A stretch of 64,000 bases of DNA from the NCBI GenBank assembly GCA_902798915.1, contig CADBYM010000010.1:22217-86216 (forward strand). The letters are read 5' to 3'. The position numbers and the translations under genes are program-made. Within the stretch, counting starts at the first letter, position 1. Every line of letters begins with the position of its first letter. Below, one piece after another: positions 17,613 to 25,896 of this stretch. The notes beneath the pieces were generated by a model, which had not been told where the DNA came from, did not search any database, and saw only the letters and a list, made by a program, of their open reading frames with translations. The stretch comes from an uncultured Coriobacteriaceae bacterium (GTDB lineage Bacteria > Actinomycetota > Coriobacteriia > Coriobacteriales > Atopobiaceae).

Positions 17613-17802
17613 CCAAAAGTGCACAATAATTATTCCAATCAGTTACAAAAGCCCAGATAAACGATGATTATAGAAAACAATTAATGCGATCGTTTGCCAG
17701 TAGCTATTTTATAGACCGGCAAACGATCACATCATGTTTCAAAGTAAAACGCGCTGAGCTGGGCTTTTGCATTTGATTTCGCTATTTATTGTGCACTTTT
17801 GG
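17613..17802. repeat. 190-bp element of three nested inverted repeats (MITE- or structured-RNA-like)
   Basis: Outer arms are perfect over 17 bp (17613-17629 and 17786-17802, CCAAAAGTGCACAATAA and its complement). Middle arms are perfect over 11 bp (17646-17656 CAAAAGCCCAG; 17759-17769). Inner arms are perfect over 11 bp (17688-17698 GATCGTTTGCC; 17718-17728). The gaps between nested arms are matched: 16/16 nt and 31/30 nt. It is much more AT-rich than its surroundings. No target-site duplication and no open reading frame is visible. Confidence 0.85.
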
Positions 17803-17968
17803 GGTTGTCCCCAAGCCCAATCGGCACCTCTTGCCAAGGTGTGAGGCAAAGGGGGACGATTGAGGGGCCCACGGCGACGCGGGCCGCCGAGAAAACCTCC
17901 CGACGGCCCGCCAAACGGCTTGTGATCGGCTCCTATCGCGCGGCCACATGCGGCCGCCATGTCGTTCG
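17803..17968. other. Non-coding stretch downstream of the flavodiiron gene
   Basis: Contains small hairpins (GGGGTTGTCCCC at 17801-17812; CGGCC/GGCCG near 17941-17956) that could end transcription of the flavodiiron gene. No protein-like frame is visible; GC-rich with proline/glycine-like shadow frames only. Confidence 0.5.
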
Positions 17969-19129
17969 TCAGAACTTGGCGGCAAGCTCCGCGGCAAGAG
18001 CGTCGATTTGCGCGCGCGACGCGTCGTTGAGGGCGCCTCGAATCGTGACGTTGTTCTCAGCGTATTCGATGCCAGAGAATGTGTCGGTAATGGCCTTCAT
18101 GCCCTTGGTGGCCGTCGGCATCCAGGAGCCATTCTCGACAAAGGCGATGGTGCGCTTCTGGAAGTCGTGGTCGGCCAGATGGCTGATGAACTCGTGCATC
18201 GTCGGGAAGAACCCGCCGCAGTAGGTAGTGGTGGCAAGCACCAAGATGTTGTGCCGGAACGCGTCCTCTACGGCTTCGGCTTGGTCGTCGCGCGCAAGGT
18301 CGGTAACAACGACGCGCGGGCAGCCCTTCTCCTTGAGCTTCTCGGCAAGCAGCTCGACAGCCGCCTTGGTGTGACCATACACGCTGGTGTAGGCAATCAC
18401 GACACCTTGGGTCTCGACCTCATAGGCCGACCACGTCTGGTACAGACCGATGTAGTGGTCGAGGTCCTCGCTAAGGATGGGACCGTGCAGCGGGCAGATG
18501 ACCTCAACATCGAGCTTCGCGACCTTCTTGAGCACCGCCTGAACGTTCTTGCCGAACTTGCCCACGATGCCAAAGTAGTAGCGTCGCGCCTCACAGTCCC
18601 AGCCCTCATCCGCGTCGAGCGCGCCGAACTTGCCAAACGCGTCTGCACTGAAGAGCACCTTGTCGGCAGCGTCGTAGGTGAACATGACCTCCGGCCAGTG
18701 CACGTTAGGTGCCATGATGAAGGTGAGCTCCTTGGTGCCGAGCGAGAGCGTCTGGCCCTCCTTCACCACCATGTTGCGACCTTGGAACTTGGTGCCAAAG
18801 TAGTTCTGCATCATATTGAACGCACCAACGGTCGCCACGATGATGGCCTCAGGGTACTTGTCCATGAAGGCGGTAATGCCCGCACTGTGATCCGGCTCCA
18901 TGTGCTGCACCACGAAGTAGTCGGGCATACGACCGTCGAGCGCTGCCTCGACTTTGCCGAGCCACTCATCGACAAAGTTCTGGTCCACACCGTCCATGAC
19001 CGCGACCTTCTCGTCGAGAATGACGTATGAGTTGTAGGCCATACCATTGGGAACGATGTACTGCCCCTCGAAGAGGTCGAGTTCGTGATCGTCGACGCCG
19101 ACGTAAACGATGCCGTCTGCAATCTGCAT
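17969..19129 (-). CDS. Flavodiiron protein (oxygen/nitric-oxide reductase, FprA type)
   Basis: 386 residues. The N-terminal metallo-beta-lactamase-like domain has the di-iron ligands: HMEPDHS (H-x-E-x-D-H), a further His in VHWPEV, the bridging Asp in SADAFG, and the final His in CPLHGP. The C-terminal flavodoxin domain binds FMN (YTSVYGHTK near 250; TTYCGGFFP). It reduces oxygen to water or NO to nitrous oxide in the cytosol, protecting an anaerobe. There is no rubredoxin fusion, so an external electron donor is needed. The ATG at 19129 has AGAAAGGTGG upstream. It is divergent from a lipoprotein gene. Confidence 0.95.
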   Translation of the reverse strand: MQIADGIVYVGVDDHELDLFEGQYIVPNGMAYNSYVILDEKVAVMDGVDQNFVDEWLGKVEAALDGRMPDYFVVQHMEPDHSAGITAFMDKYPEAIIVATVGAFNMMQNYFGTKFQGRNMVVKEGQTLSLGTKELTFIMAPNVHWPEVMFTYDAADKVLFSADAFGKFGALDADEGWDCEARRYYFGIVGKFGKNVQAVLKKVAKLDVEVICPLHGPILSEDLDHYIGLYQTWSAYEVETQGVVIAYTSVYGHTKAAVELLAEKLKEKGCPRVVVTDLARDDQAEAVEDAFRHNILVLATTTYCGGFFPTMHEFISHLADHDFQKRTIAFVENGSWMPTATKGMKAITDTFSGIEYAENNVTIRGALNDASRAQIDALAAELAAKF

Positions 19130-19315
19130 GACTTGCCACCTTTCTGCGTAAGAATCGAGCTACCAGACGATGGTACGCCAGCGAGGTGTTGCGGCAAGCG
19201 GCAAACGAGCAGTGGCACACTTTTTCCGTGCCGGACGACAGGGTACGTGCGCCCATGAGACCGCGACGCAAGTATCATTGCTTGAAGCGGCACATCTCGA
19301 AGCGAGGGGATAACC

Positions 19316-21247
19316 ATGAGAGTTCGTTTGGCGGCAGTCACGGTGACGCTTTGTCTCGCGCTCGGGCTCGTCGGATGCATGATGAGGCCCGTCCCGATAA
19401 CGGGGCAGGCATCAAGCACGCCGGAGAAGGAGGCGACGGCCGACACCCACGATTCGGAGGTGAAGGCACCCGCGCCCCAGGCGATCTCAAGAGGGCCGGA
19501 GCGCAATGCGGCGTTTATGCTGCCGGGCTTCTCTCACACACTTGCCTGGTCGCACGAGGTGGACGGCAGGCAGGGCATCGCATGGTCCAAGGGCGCCTAT
19601 TATGTGAGCGGCAGCACCTCGCTCTCGCGCTACGACACCGACTGGAAGCTGCAGACCGCCAATGACGACCCCTTCACAGGCCTCTCCGACGAAATCAACC
19701 ATCTGGGCGACATCGATGTGTACGAAGGCAGAATCTACGCTTCGGCCGAGCGCTTTCTTGATGGCAAGGCCTCGAACATCCAGATTGCCGTCTATGACGC
19801 ACAGACGCTCGGGCTTGTGCGCACGTTTCCGTTCGACGAGACGAGCGGACAGACTGAGTGTTCGGGCATTGCCATCGACCCTGACTCCAAGTCCATATGG
19901 CTTTGCTCCTGGGAGGGCGACGAGAGCGGTCGCTACCTATACCGCTACGACCTCGAGTCCGGCGGCTACCTCGGCAAGGTACACCTACAGGCACCTCCGC
20001 AATGGATTCAGGGAATCGCGTACTACGAGGGATGGCTTTACCTTACGGCCGACGACGGAACGGCAGACCTCGACGAGCCCGACCACGTGTGGCGTTGCCG
20101 CGTGGACGTCTCGAAGACCGCCTGGCCCGTATGCCTTGAGCGCACGCTCGATGACGTGACGCAACAAGGCGAGGTGGAGGGCATCTCGTTCGATCCGGCG
20201 GCCAAGCAAATGCTCGTGAGCTACAACCGGGGCGCCCAAATCGTCCTCGGCATGCCAAAGGGCTTCTACGAGGGCTACGACGCCGAGGTCCACGAGGTCT
20301 TTGCATACGACCTCGCTCGAACGACCGCCCCGCTCGACTACGCGCTCGACGAATCGTGGGCAGAGCTTCCACAGACGACCGACAAGAATGCGGACACCTT
20401 CTTCATACTGCCCGTCGTCGATATGCACGCAACCGTCCCCGACAACGAGGGCGTGTTCAATCTGCGCGGAGTAGCTCGCTTCACCAAGACCCTCGCCATG
20501 GAGCGCGGCATCGTGGCCGAGGCGACCAATGTGTTTGCGCCGCTGTATCGACAAGCTACTATCGGTTGCTTCCTCGGGAAGGACGGCACGCTCGACACCA
20601 GCGCACCCCGCATTGACGGCGATTCTCCCTACGCTGACCTCGCCTACCAAGACGTGCGCGACGCCTTCACCCAGTTCTTGGCCGAACGCAACGAGGGACG
20701 ACCGTTCGTGCTCTTCGGCTTCTCTCAGGGTGCCGACATGGTCCTGCGACTCGTCGCGGAGCTAGGAGATGACGAGTCGTTCGCCAAGGGATTCGTTGCC
20801 GCCTACACCATCGGCACCACCGTAACCGAGAAGTACGTTGCCGAACATCCCGCCGTCCACATGGCCCAAGACGCCAACGACACGGGCGTCGTCGTGTGCT
20901 ACAACGCCATAGACGAGCGCGCCACGAAGCCCACCGTAAAGCAACTCGCGATTAATCCCCTCAATTGGCATACCGATTCCACCAAGGCGGAGGCTGACCT
21001 CAACTTGGGCTACGTCACCTGCGACACCGACGGAAGGGTCACAAAGGACGAGCCAGGCTTTTGCGGGGCGTATGTGGACGAGGCGTCAGGAAGCCTCGTA
21101 GTGTGCGACATGAAGTCCGACGAACTCTACAACGCCGAGGCCGGGGTCTTCCAAAAGGGCGACTATCACCTCTTTGACCTCGCGCTCTTTTATCGCAACC
21201 TGCAGCAGAACGTCAAGGACCGCATCGCCGCCTTCTCGGCGCCCTGA
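19316..21247 (+). CDS. Lipoprotein: beta-propeller-like domain plus DUF3089-like alpha/beta hydrolase
   Basis: 643 residues. The lipoprotein signal ends with lipobox LVGC, so it is anchored outside the cell. Residues about 60-330 have repeating beta motifs (YDTDWKL, IDVYEGRIYA, IAIDPDSKSIWLCSW, YYEGWLYLTADDG) typical of a propeller. Residues about 345-640 form a hydrolase with the nucleophile elbow GFSQG and an upstream TFFILPVVD, as in DUF3089. GAGGGGATAACC precedes the ATG at 19316. The substrate is unknown; an ester or glycan-linked ester is a guess from the esterase and glucosidase neighbours. Confidence 0.8.
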   Translation: MRVRLAAVTVTLCLALGLVGCMMRPVPITGQASSTPEKEATADTHDSEVKAPAPQAISRGPERNAAFMLPGFSHTLAWSHEVDGRQGIAWSKGAYYVSGSTSLSRYDTDWKLQTANDDPFTGLSDEINHLGDIDVYEGRIYASAERFLDGKASNIQIAVYDAQTLGLVRTFPFDETSGQTECSGIAIDPDSKSIWLCSWEGDESGRYLYRYDLESGGYLGKVHLQAPPQWIQGIAYYEGWLYLTADDGTADLDEPDHVWRCRVDVSKTAWPVCLERTLDDVTQQGEVEGISFDPAAKQMLVSYNRGAQIVLGMPKGFYEGYDAEVHEVFAYDLARTTAPLDYALDESWAELPQTTDKNADTFFILPVVDMHATVPDNEGVFNLRGVARFTKTLAMERGIVAEATNVFAPLYRQATIGCFLGKDGTLDTSAPRIDGDSPYADLAYQDVRDAFTQFLAERNEGRPFVLFGFSQGADMVLRLVAELGDDESFAKGFVAAYTIGTTVTEKYVAEHPAVHMAQDANDTGVVVCYNAIDERATKPTVKQLAINPLNWHTDSTKAEADLNLGYVTCDTDGRVTKDEPGFCGAYVDEASGSLVVCDMKSDELYNAEAGVFQKGDYHLFDLALFYRNLQQNVKDRIAAFSAP

Positions 21248-21310
21248 GCGAAGCGGCGTGGGACGATTCCTGATGAGTGCCAACGAAGAGTCAGAATCGG
21301 GGCAGGTGCT

Positions 21311-22492
21311 TCAGAGCAGCCCACGGATGACAGACGTCAGAGCGTCCGCGCTCTTCTGTTGGGTGGTCTCGCTGGGATGCCACCTTGCCCCCACGCCGTC
21401 GCTCTCCACATCCATCGCATCCGACAAGTAGCTCGTGATGCGCACGTCTCCCGTACGCTCCTTGAACCTCTCCACCGCCTGTTCGACTGCCGGATAGAGC
21501 TCTTGGCTATTCATCGTGCCAAGGGTGCAGACGATGTATGATTCGGGATTGCGCTCTCGGACCTTTGCCAAGAAGTCCTCGTAGCCCACAGAGAACTCCG
21601 CCACGCGGCTCTCGTCCATACCGGTGTAAGAAAGGTCGTTGGTTCCGAGGTTGATGACCACCACGTCACGCGGATGCTTCGAGAAGTCCCATGGCTGCTC
21701 GAAGCTCTGTGCCACCGCCTCATACACCGGCGGCAGCAGATCGTTGGCGTTGCGCTCGCCGTCTCCCGTCCAGCCCGAGACGATGCCATACCCGCTATAG
21801 CACACCGCACTGCAATCGGCGTCCAACGCCTTTGCCGTAAGATATGCGTAGGACTTCATGAAGTTCTCCGTGGTTGTCTTGAAGGTATCGGTGGCTTCCA
21901 ATGACTCGACACCATAACCACAAGTAATCGAATCGCCGATGAACTCGATGCTCAGGTCCTTCGCCGGGGTCGGGGCTATGGGCCTCGACGCGGATGACTC
22001 GATGGAAATGTCCTCGACTCCCACCACGCCCCTGTTTGACTCGGAGACCTGCATCAGCTCAACGACCGCCCTCCTGCTGGTCCCGCCTGCAAACACCTCT
22101 ATGGTGCGGGCACGCTCGGAGAGCGTGTCATCCAAGATGACTTCCCCGTCAAGCAGCACGGCAAATCTCGGGCGGAGGTCTTCCTCGTTCTCCACGGCCT
22201 CGTCGCCAACCAGATGTATCGCCACTCGCGTGGCATCGACCTCGAACTCGATGGCGCTTCCGCTCTGTGCGAGCCACCTCACACCATCGATTGCACAGGT
22301 CCTGCCACCGAGGCGCACGGTCTCTTCCGTCGCCTCCACCGTCGACGTCCGCAATGTAGCCGCCGACTCCTCGGTGACGACCATCTCCTCGAGGCCAGAC
22401 TCAGTCGCATCACCTGTTCCCTGCGAGCAAGCGCAGAGGCCAAGGACCAGGCTCAGCGCGACTGCAAGCACCTTGGAAACGCCCTTCCTCAT
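21311..22492 (-). CDS. SGNH/GDSL esterase lipoprotein (CE2-like)
   Basis: 393 residues from the ATG at 22492, preceded by GGAGGTGTGGTC. The signal peptide ends at a lipobox (LGLCAC). A jelly-roll domain (about 55-180) precedes the SGNH hydrolase: IEFIGDSITCGYG (catalytic Ser), LGTNDLSY (block III Asn), and WHPSETTQQ supplying the catalytic His. The two-domain order matches carbohydrate esterase family 2 deacetylases, so removal of acetyl groups from extracellular polysaccharides is likely. It converges on the DUF3089 gene and is divergent from the GH13 gene. Confidence 0.85.
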   Translation of the reverse strand: MRKGVSKVLAVALSLVLGLCACSQGTGDATESGLEEMVVTEESAATLRTSTVEATEETVRLGGRTCAIDGVRWLAQSGSAIEFEVDATRVAIHLVGDEAVENEEDLRPRFAVLLDGEVILDDTLSERARTIEVFAGGTSRRAVVELMQVSESNRGVVGVEDISIESSASRPIAPTPAKDLSIEFIGDSITCGYGVESLEATDTFKTTTENFMKSYAYLTAKALDADCSAVCYSGYGIVSGWTGDGERNANDLLPPVYEAVAQSFEQPWDFSKHPRDVVVINLGTNDLSYTGMDESRVAEFSVGYEDFLAKVRERNPESYIVCTLGTMNSQELYPAVEQAVERFKERTGDVRITSYLSDAMDVESDGVGARWHPSETTQQKSADALTSVIRGLL

Positions 22493-22803
22493 GACCACAC
22501 CTCCATGACAAGCCCCCGCTGGTGTATTCCACTGGTATATGGTGGTCGATACATGCGTGCGCCTTGTCGTTCTTGCACACACGACTCGCGGTGGTAACCC
22601 CGGTATTTGAACGTCCACGTCAGCATGGATACGAGCGTACCACCATCCGGCTTCGTCGCGCCATCGCACAGCTTGTAGAGGTCAAACTTGCACGCAAAGT
22701 CCTGCAGGGATGCCTCGTAGCTTATCCTAAGGCGCGTGGCGACCTCGCCGATACGCATCTTTGGGGCTATCATGTAGGGCACCGCCAACGAAAGGACACT
22801 CTC
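22493..22803. other. Divergent intergenic region between esterase and glucosidase genes
   Basis: 311 bp. AT-richer patch near 22530-22560 (GGTATATGGTGG) is the likely promoter area. A minus-strand open frame reaches from 22788 into the esterase gene; a stretch within it (RLRISYEASLQDF, KFDLYKLCDGA) looks weakly protein-like, but there is no ribosome binding site and the rest is not convincing. It may be a remnant. Confidence 0.35.
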
Positions 22804-24669
22804 ATGCGCAGCACCTCACCCATTGACACGCCCATCACGCGCCGCACCGCACTCGCCGCGTTCCTCGGAACCAGCGGCCTCATAGGCATTGCCGCGCTCG
22901 GCGGCTGCTCCAACGACGCGGAGCAAGCCAACGACACCGCGACCAGTGCGGAAGCCACCAACGCACAGGCCGCCGACGCGGCCGCGACACAGTCCAATGC
23001 CGCCGACGCCCTCACCGAGATGGCCTGGTGGCAAAAGACCATCGTGTACGAGGCCTATCCGAAGAGCTTCCTCGACACCGTGGGCCAAGGCACCGGCACC
23101 CTCGCGGGCATCACGGCGAAGCTCGACTACCTGGCCGAGCTCGGCGTCGGCGCCATCTGGCTCACGCCGGTGTACAAGTCGCCGCAAAAGGACAACGGCT
23201 ACGACATCTCCGACTATTACGACATCGACCCGCGCTTCGGCACCATGGCCGACATGGAGAAACTCATCGAGCAGGCGGCCGCACGCAACATTCGCATCGT
23301 GATGGACCTCGTGATGAACCACACCTCCAACGAGAACGAATGGTTCATCGAGTCAAGCTCGTCCACCGACAACCCCAAGGCGGACTGGTACATCTGGCAG
23401 GACGCCAAGGAGGACGGCAGTGCCCCCACCAACTGGCGTGGCATCTTCGGCGGCTCGGCGTGGACCTGGAACGAGACCCGTCAGCAGTACTATCTGCACA
23501 CCTTCGCGGACTTCCAGCCCGACCTCAACTGGGAGTGCGAAGAGATGCGCGCGGAGCTTTATCGCATGGCCAAGTTCTGGCTCGACAAGGGCCTCGGCGG
23601 CTTCCGCATCGACGCCGTCAGCTACATCAAGAAGCCCGCGTTCACCGATGGCACGCCCGACGCCGAGGACGGTCTCGCCAGCATCCACCCCGCGACGGCA
23701 AACACCCCCGGCATCCTCGACTTCCTCAACGAGTTCAAGGCCGAGGTCATGGAGGGGAACGACGCCTTTGCCGTGGGCGAGGCGAACGGCGTGAGCACCA
23801 GCGAGCTCAGCTCGTGGGTCGGTGAGAACGGCGTCTTCGACATGATCTTTGAGTTCAGCCACATCCTCGTGCCGCAGGGCGGCAACGAGGTCTGGTATGC
23901 GCCCGACGATTGGACGCTCACACAGCTCAAGTCTGCGCTCACCGCGAGCCAAGAAGCGACGGCAACCAACGGCTGGTATCCCATCTACTTCGAGAATCAC
24001 GACCAAGCACGCTCGGTGAGTCAATTCCTGCCCGGCTGCACCGACACGGTCGCCGGCGCCAAGATGCTCGGCACCGTGCTGCTGACGTTGCGGGGCACGC
24101 CGTTCATGTACGAGGCTGAGGAGCTGGGCTACACCAACGTCGCATGGCCCTCGATTGACGATTACGACGACGTCTCGTCACACAACCAGTACAAGATGGC
24201 ACTCGAGGCGGGCAAAACCGAGGAGGAGGCACTCGAGGCGGTCCACAAGCACAGCCGCGACAACGCACGCACCCCCATGCAGTGGGACACCAGCGAGAAT
24301 GCCGGCTTCACCACGGGCAAACCTTGGCTGCTCGTGCATGACGACTACGAGGAGTGCAACGCCGAGGTGCTCGGCGCAGACCCCGACTCCGTGCTCTCGT
24401 ACTATCGCGCGTTGGCGCAGGAGCGCAACGCTCTGCCGGTACTCGTTGCGGGCGACTATCGCGAGCTGATGCCCGAAAGCGAGGAAATCTATGCATTCGA
24501 GCGTACCTGCGGCAGCGACCGCGCCGTCGTGCTCACCAACTGGACCGGCGGCGACGTCACGTACGACGCGGCGCTCGTCGACGGCCTCAGCGTCGCCTTT
24601 GGAACGCACGGCGCATCGGAGGCCGGCAAGCTGCAGCCCTACGAGGGCGTCATCTTCGCGAACACCTAG
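22804..24669 (+). CDS. Secreted GH13 alpha-glucosidase lipoprotein (oligo-1,6-glucosidase-like)
   Basis: 621 residues; the ATG at 22804 follows GAAAGGA. An RR-containing signal (TRRTALAAF) ends in a lipobox (LGGC), so export by Tat and lipid anchoring are plausible. GH13 regions are intact: DLVMNHTS, GGFRIDAVS (nucleophile Asp), VGEAN (acid/base Glu) and FENHDQAR (transition-state Asp). QMDTSEN-like MQWDTSENAGF near residue 495 is typical of the oligo-1,6-glucosidase/alpha-glucosidase subfamily. It should cut alpha-glucosidic oligosaccharides at the surface, which is unusual for a subfamily that is mostly cytosolic. Confidence 0.92.
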   Translation: MRSTSPIDTPITRRTALAAFLGTSGLIGIAALGGCSNDAEQANDTATSAEATNAQAADAAATQSNAADALTEMAWWQKTIVYEAYPKSFLDTVGQGTGTLAGITAKLDYLAELGVGAIWLTPVYKSPQKDNGYDISDYYDIDPRFGTMADMEKLIEQAAARNIRIVMDLVMNHTSNENEWFIESSSSTDNPKADWYIWQDAKEDGSAPTNWRGIFGGSAWTWNETRQQYYLHTFADFQPDLNWECEEMRAELYRMAKFWLDKGLGGFRIDAVSYIKKPAFTDGTPDAEDGLASIHPATANTPGILDFLNEFKAEVMEGNDAFAVGEANGVSTSELSSWVGENGVFDMIFEFSHILVPQGGNEVWYAPDDWTLTQLKSALTASQEATATNGWYPIYFENHDQARSVSQFLPGCTDTVAGAKMLGTVLLTLRGTPFMYEAEELGYTNVAWPSIDDYDDVSSHNQYKMALEAGKTEEEALEAVHKHSRDNARTPMQWDTSENAGFTTGKPWLLVHDDYEECNAEVLGADPDSVLSYYRALAQERNALPVLVAGDYRELMPESEEIYAFERTCGSDRAVVLTNWTGGDVTYDAALVDGLSVAFGTHGASEAGKLQPYEGVIFANT

Positions 24670-24692
24670 AACAGAGCGTAGCCCCTCCAACA

Positions 24693-24758
24693 CAGAAACA
24701 CAGGGGACAGTTCTGCGTGCTTACCTGCAACGACACAGAACTGTCCCCTGTGTTTCTG
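24693..24758. repeat. 23-bp perfect inverted repeat (REP-like palindrome)
   Basis: Arms 24693-24715 and 24736-24758 are exact complements around a 20-nt loop. The core GGGGACAGTTCTG is of a type seen as dispersed palindromes in bacterial genomes. It begins 24 bp after the glucosidase stop, so it may also act as a terminator, although no T-run follows. A partial copy sits at 36475-36491 (ACTGTCCCCTGTG). Confidence 0.75.
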
Positions 24759-25013
24759 CTTTTGAGGCGATTACGACGACTCTTTTGTCGCATAATTCCC
24801 CAAAATCGTTACACAAGTGTAAAGTTTAGGGCATTAGTGAGACATGTGTGGCTTTAGTGGGATGCATAGGAGAAGTTGGCGCTCTAGGAAATCGGTGATT
24901 AATCGCAAGGCCTTCGGACGGCCCTCCGAGCGCCCGTCCGATCGGCTTGGCTTGGCCGCAGGCTGCCAGTCCGCAGGGCCAAGATTGTGGGGGCTGGCTC
25001 GTCCCCCTCGTCT
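24759..25013. other. Intergenic DNA before the IS5-type relic
   Basis: AT-rich at first, including the palindrome TTACACAAGTGTAA at 24809-24822, then GC-rich. No convincing gene. The GC-rich part is probably the outer end of the adjacent insertion sequence relic. Confidence 0.4.
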
Positions 25014-25710
25014 CTATGCCGGCGCCGGCCCGGAGAGGACCACCTTCCTCCGCGCCAGCATCAGCAGGTTCGCTATCGCAAAGCACATGCAGAGCATCTG
25101 GTCGTTCTTCTCCCGGCCGCGGTAACGGGCCCTCCGCGTCCTCATCACGTCCTCGAGGTAGTGGAACGGGTGCTCGACCACGCTCCACTCCTGCTAGACC
25201 GTGCGCTCGCAGAACCTATCCTCATCGGTCTCGATCTTGGACCTCTTGGCGGCTATGAAGAGCCTCTTCCCATGCAGCTCGCCACCCTCCTCGGTGGCCA
25301 CGGGCCTCTTCTCGAGGCCCACGTGGCCAGCGTTGGGGCAGGTCTCCTCGTCGCACTCCCTCACGCACTCCCTCGCCTCGACTATTTCGGCGACGTTGGT
25401 GGCCGTAGTGACCACGGTGTGTACGAGGCCCGTGTCGCGGTCGACACCGACGTGAGCCTTGTGGCCGAAGTGCCAGTTGCTGCCCTTCTTGGCCTGGTGG
25501 GCCTGCGGGTCGCGGGCGGTCAGGATTCTTAATCAAGCTGGGCGACTCCACGAAGGTGGCGCCCACGACCGAACCCTCGCGCATCATCAGGCCTTCGACC
25601 TCGAGCTAGCGGACGAGGTCCTCGAACACCCTGTGTACGATGCCATCGGAGGACATCCAGTTCCTGAACTCGCGCAGGGCTGTCTTAAAGCAAACAGCAT
25701 GTAGACGACC
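25014..25710 (-). pseudogene. IS5-family transposase relic (stops, frameshift, no N-terminus)
   Basis: Minus-strand translation gives FRNWMSSDGIVHRVFEDLVR, an in-frame stop, then EGSVVGATFVESPSLIKN (the first catalytic Asp position is changed to Gly: the usual motif is VDAT). A frameshift near 25530 leads to KKGSNWHFGHKAHVGVD and TVVTTATNVAE, typical of IS5 transposases. A further TAG at about 25197 interrupts before EWSVVEHPFHYLEDV, which holds the final catalytic Glu region, ending at 25014. At least three lesions make it dead. Confidence 0.85.
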
Positions 25711-25781
25711 CCGTATGCACCCTTCTGAACTCCTCGCAGCCATTATCGCACATGTGGTCCATGCTATTTCATGCTCGCTTG

Positions 25782-25859
25782 TGCCCTGCGGAGCAGGGCA
25801 TGGCTTCAACTGTCGCACGTTGTGCAGCGCGTTCCACCCTCCCGAGGAGAGTGGAACGC
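25782..25859. terminator. Two hairpins downstream of the adhesin gene
   Basis: TGCCCTGC/GCAGGGCA (25782-25800, loop GGA) and GCGTTCCAC/GTGGAACGC (25829-25837 with 25851-25859). They lie just after the adhesin stop on the minus strand and probably stop its transcription, without a clear T-run. Confidence 0.45.
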
Positions 25860-25896
25860 TTGACACAAAGGCAACTGCCGTTATGCGTCACGAGAA

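Noticed and set aside
17613..17802. Retron msr-msd RNA
   Set aside because: Nested arms resemble one, but no reverse transcriptase gene is present nearby.
22489..22788. Short minus-strand frame between esterase and glucosidase
   Set aside because: No ribosome binding site, reads through the esterase start, and only a small part looks protein-like.
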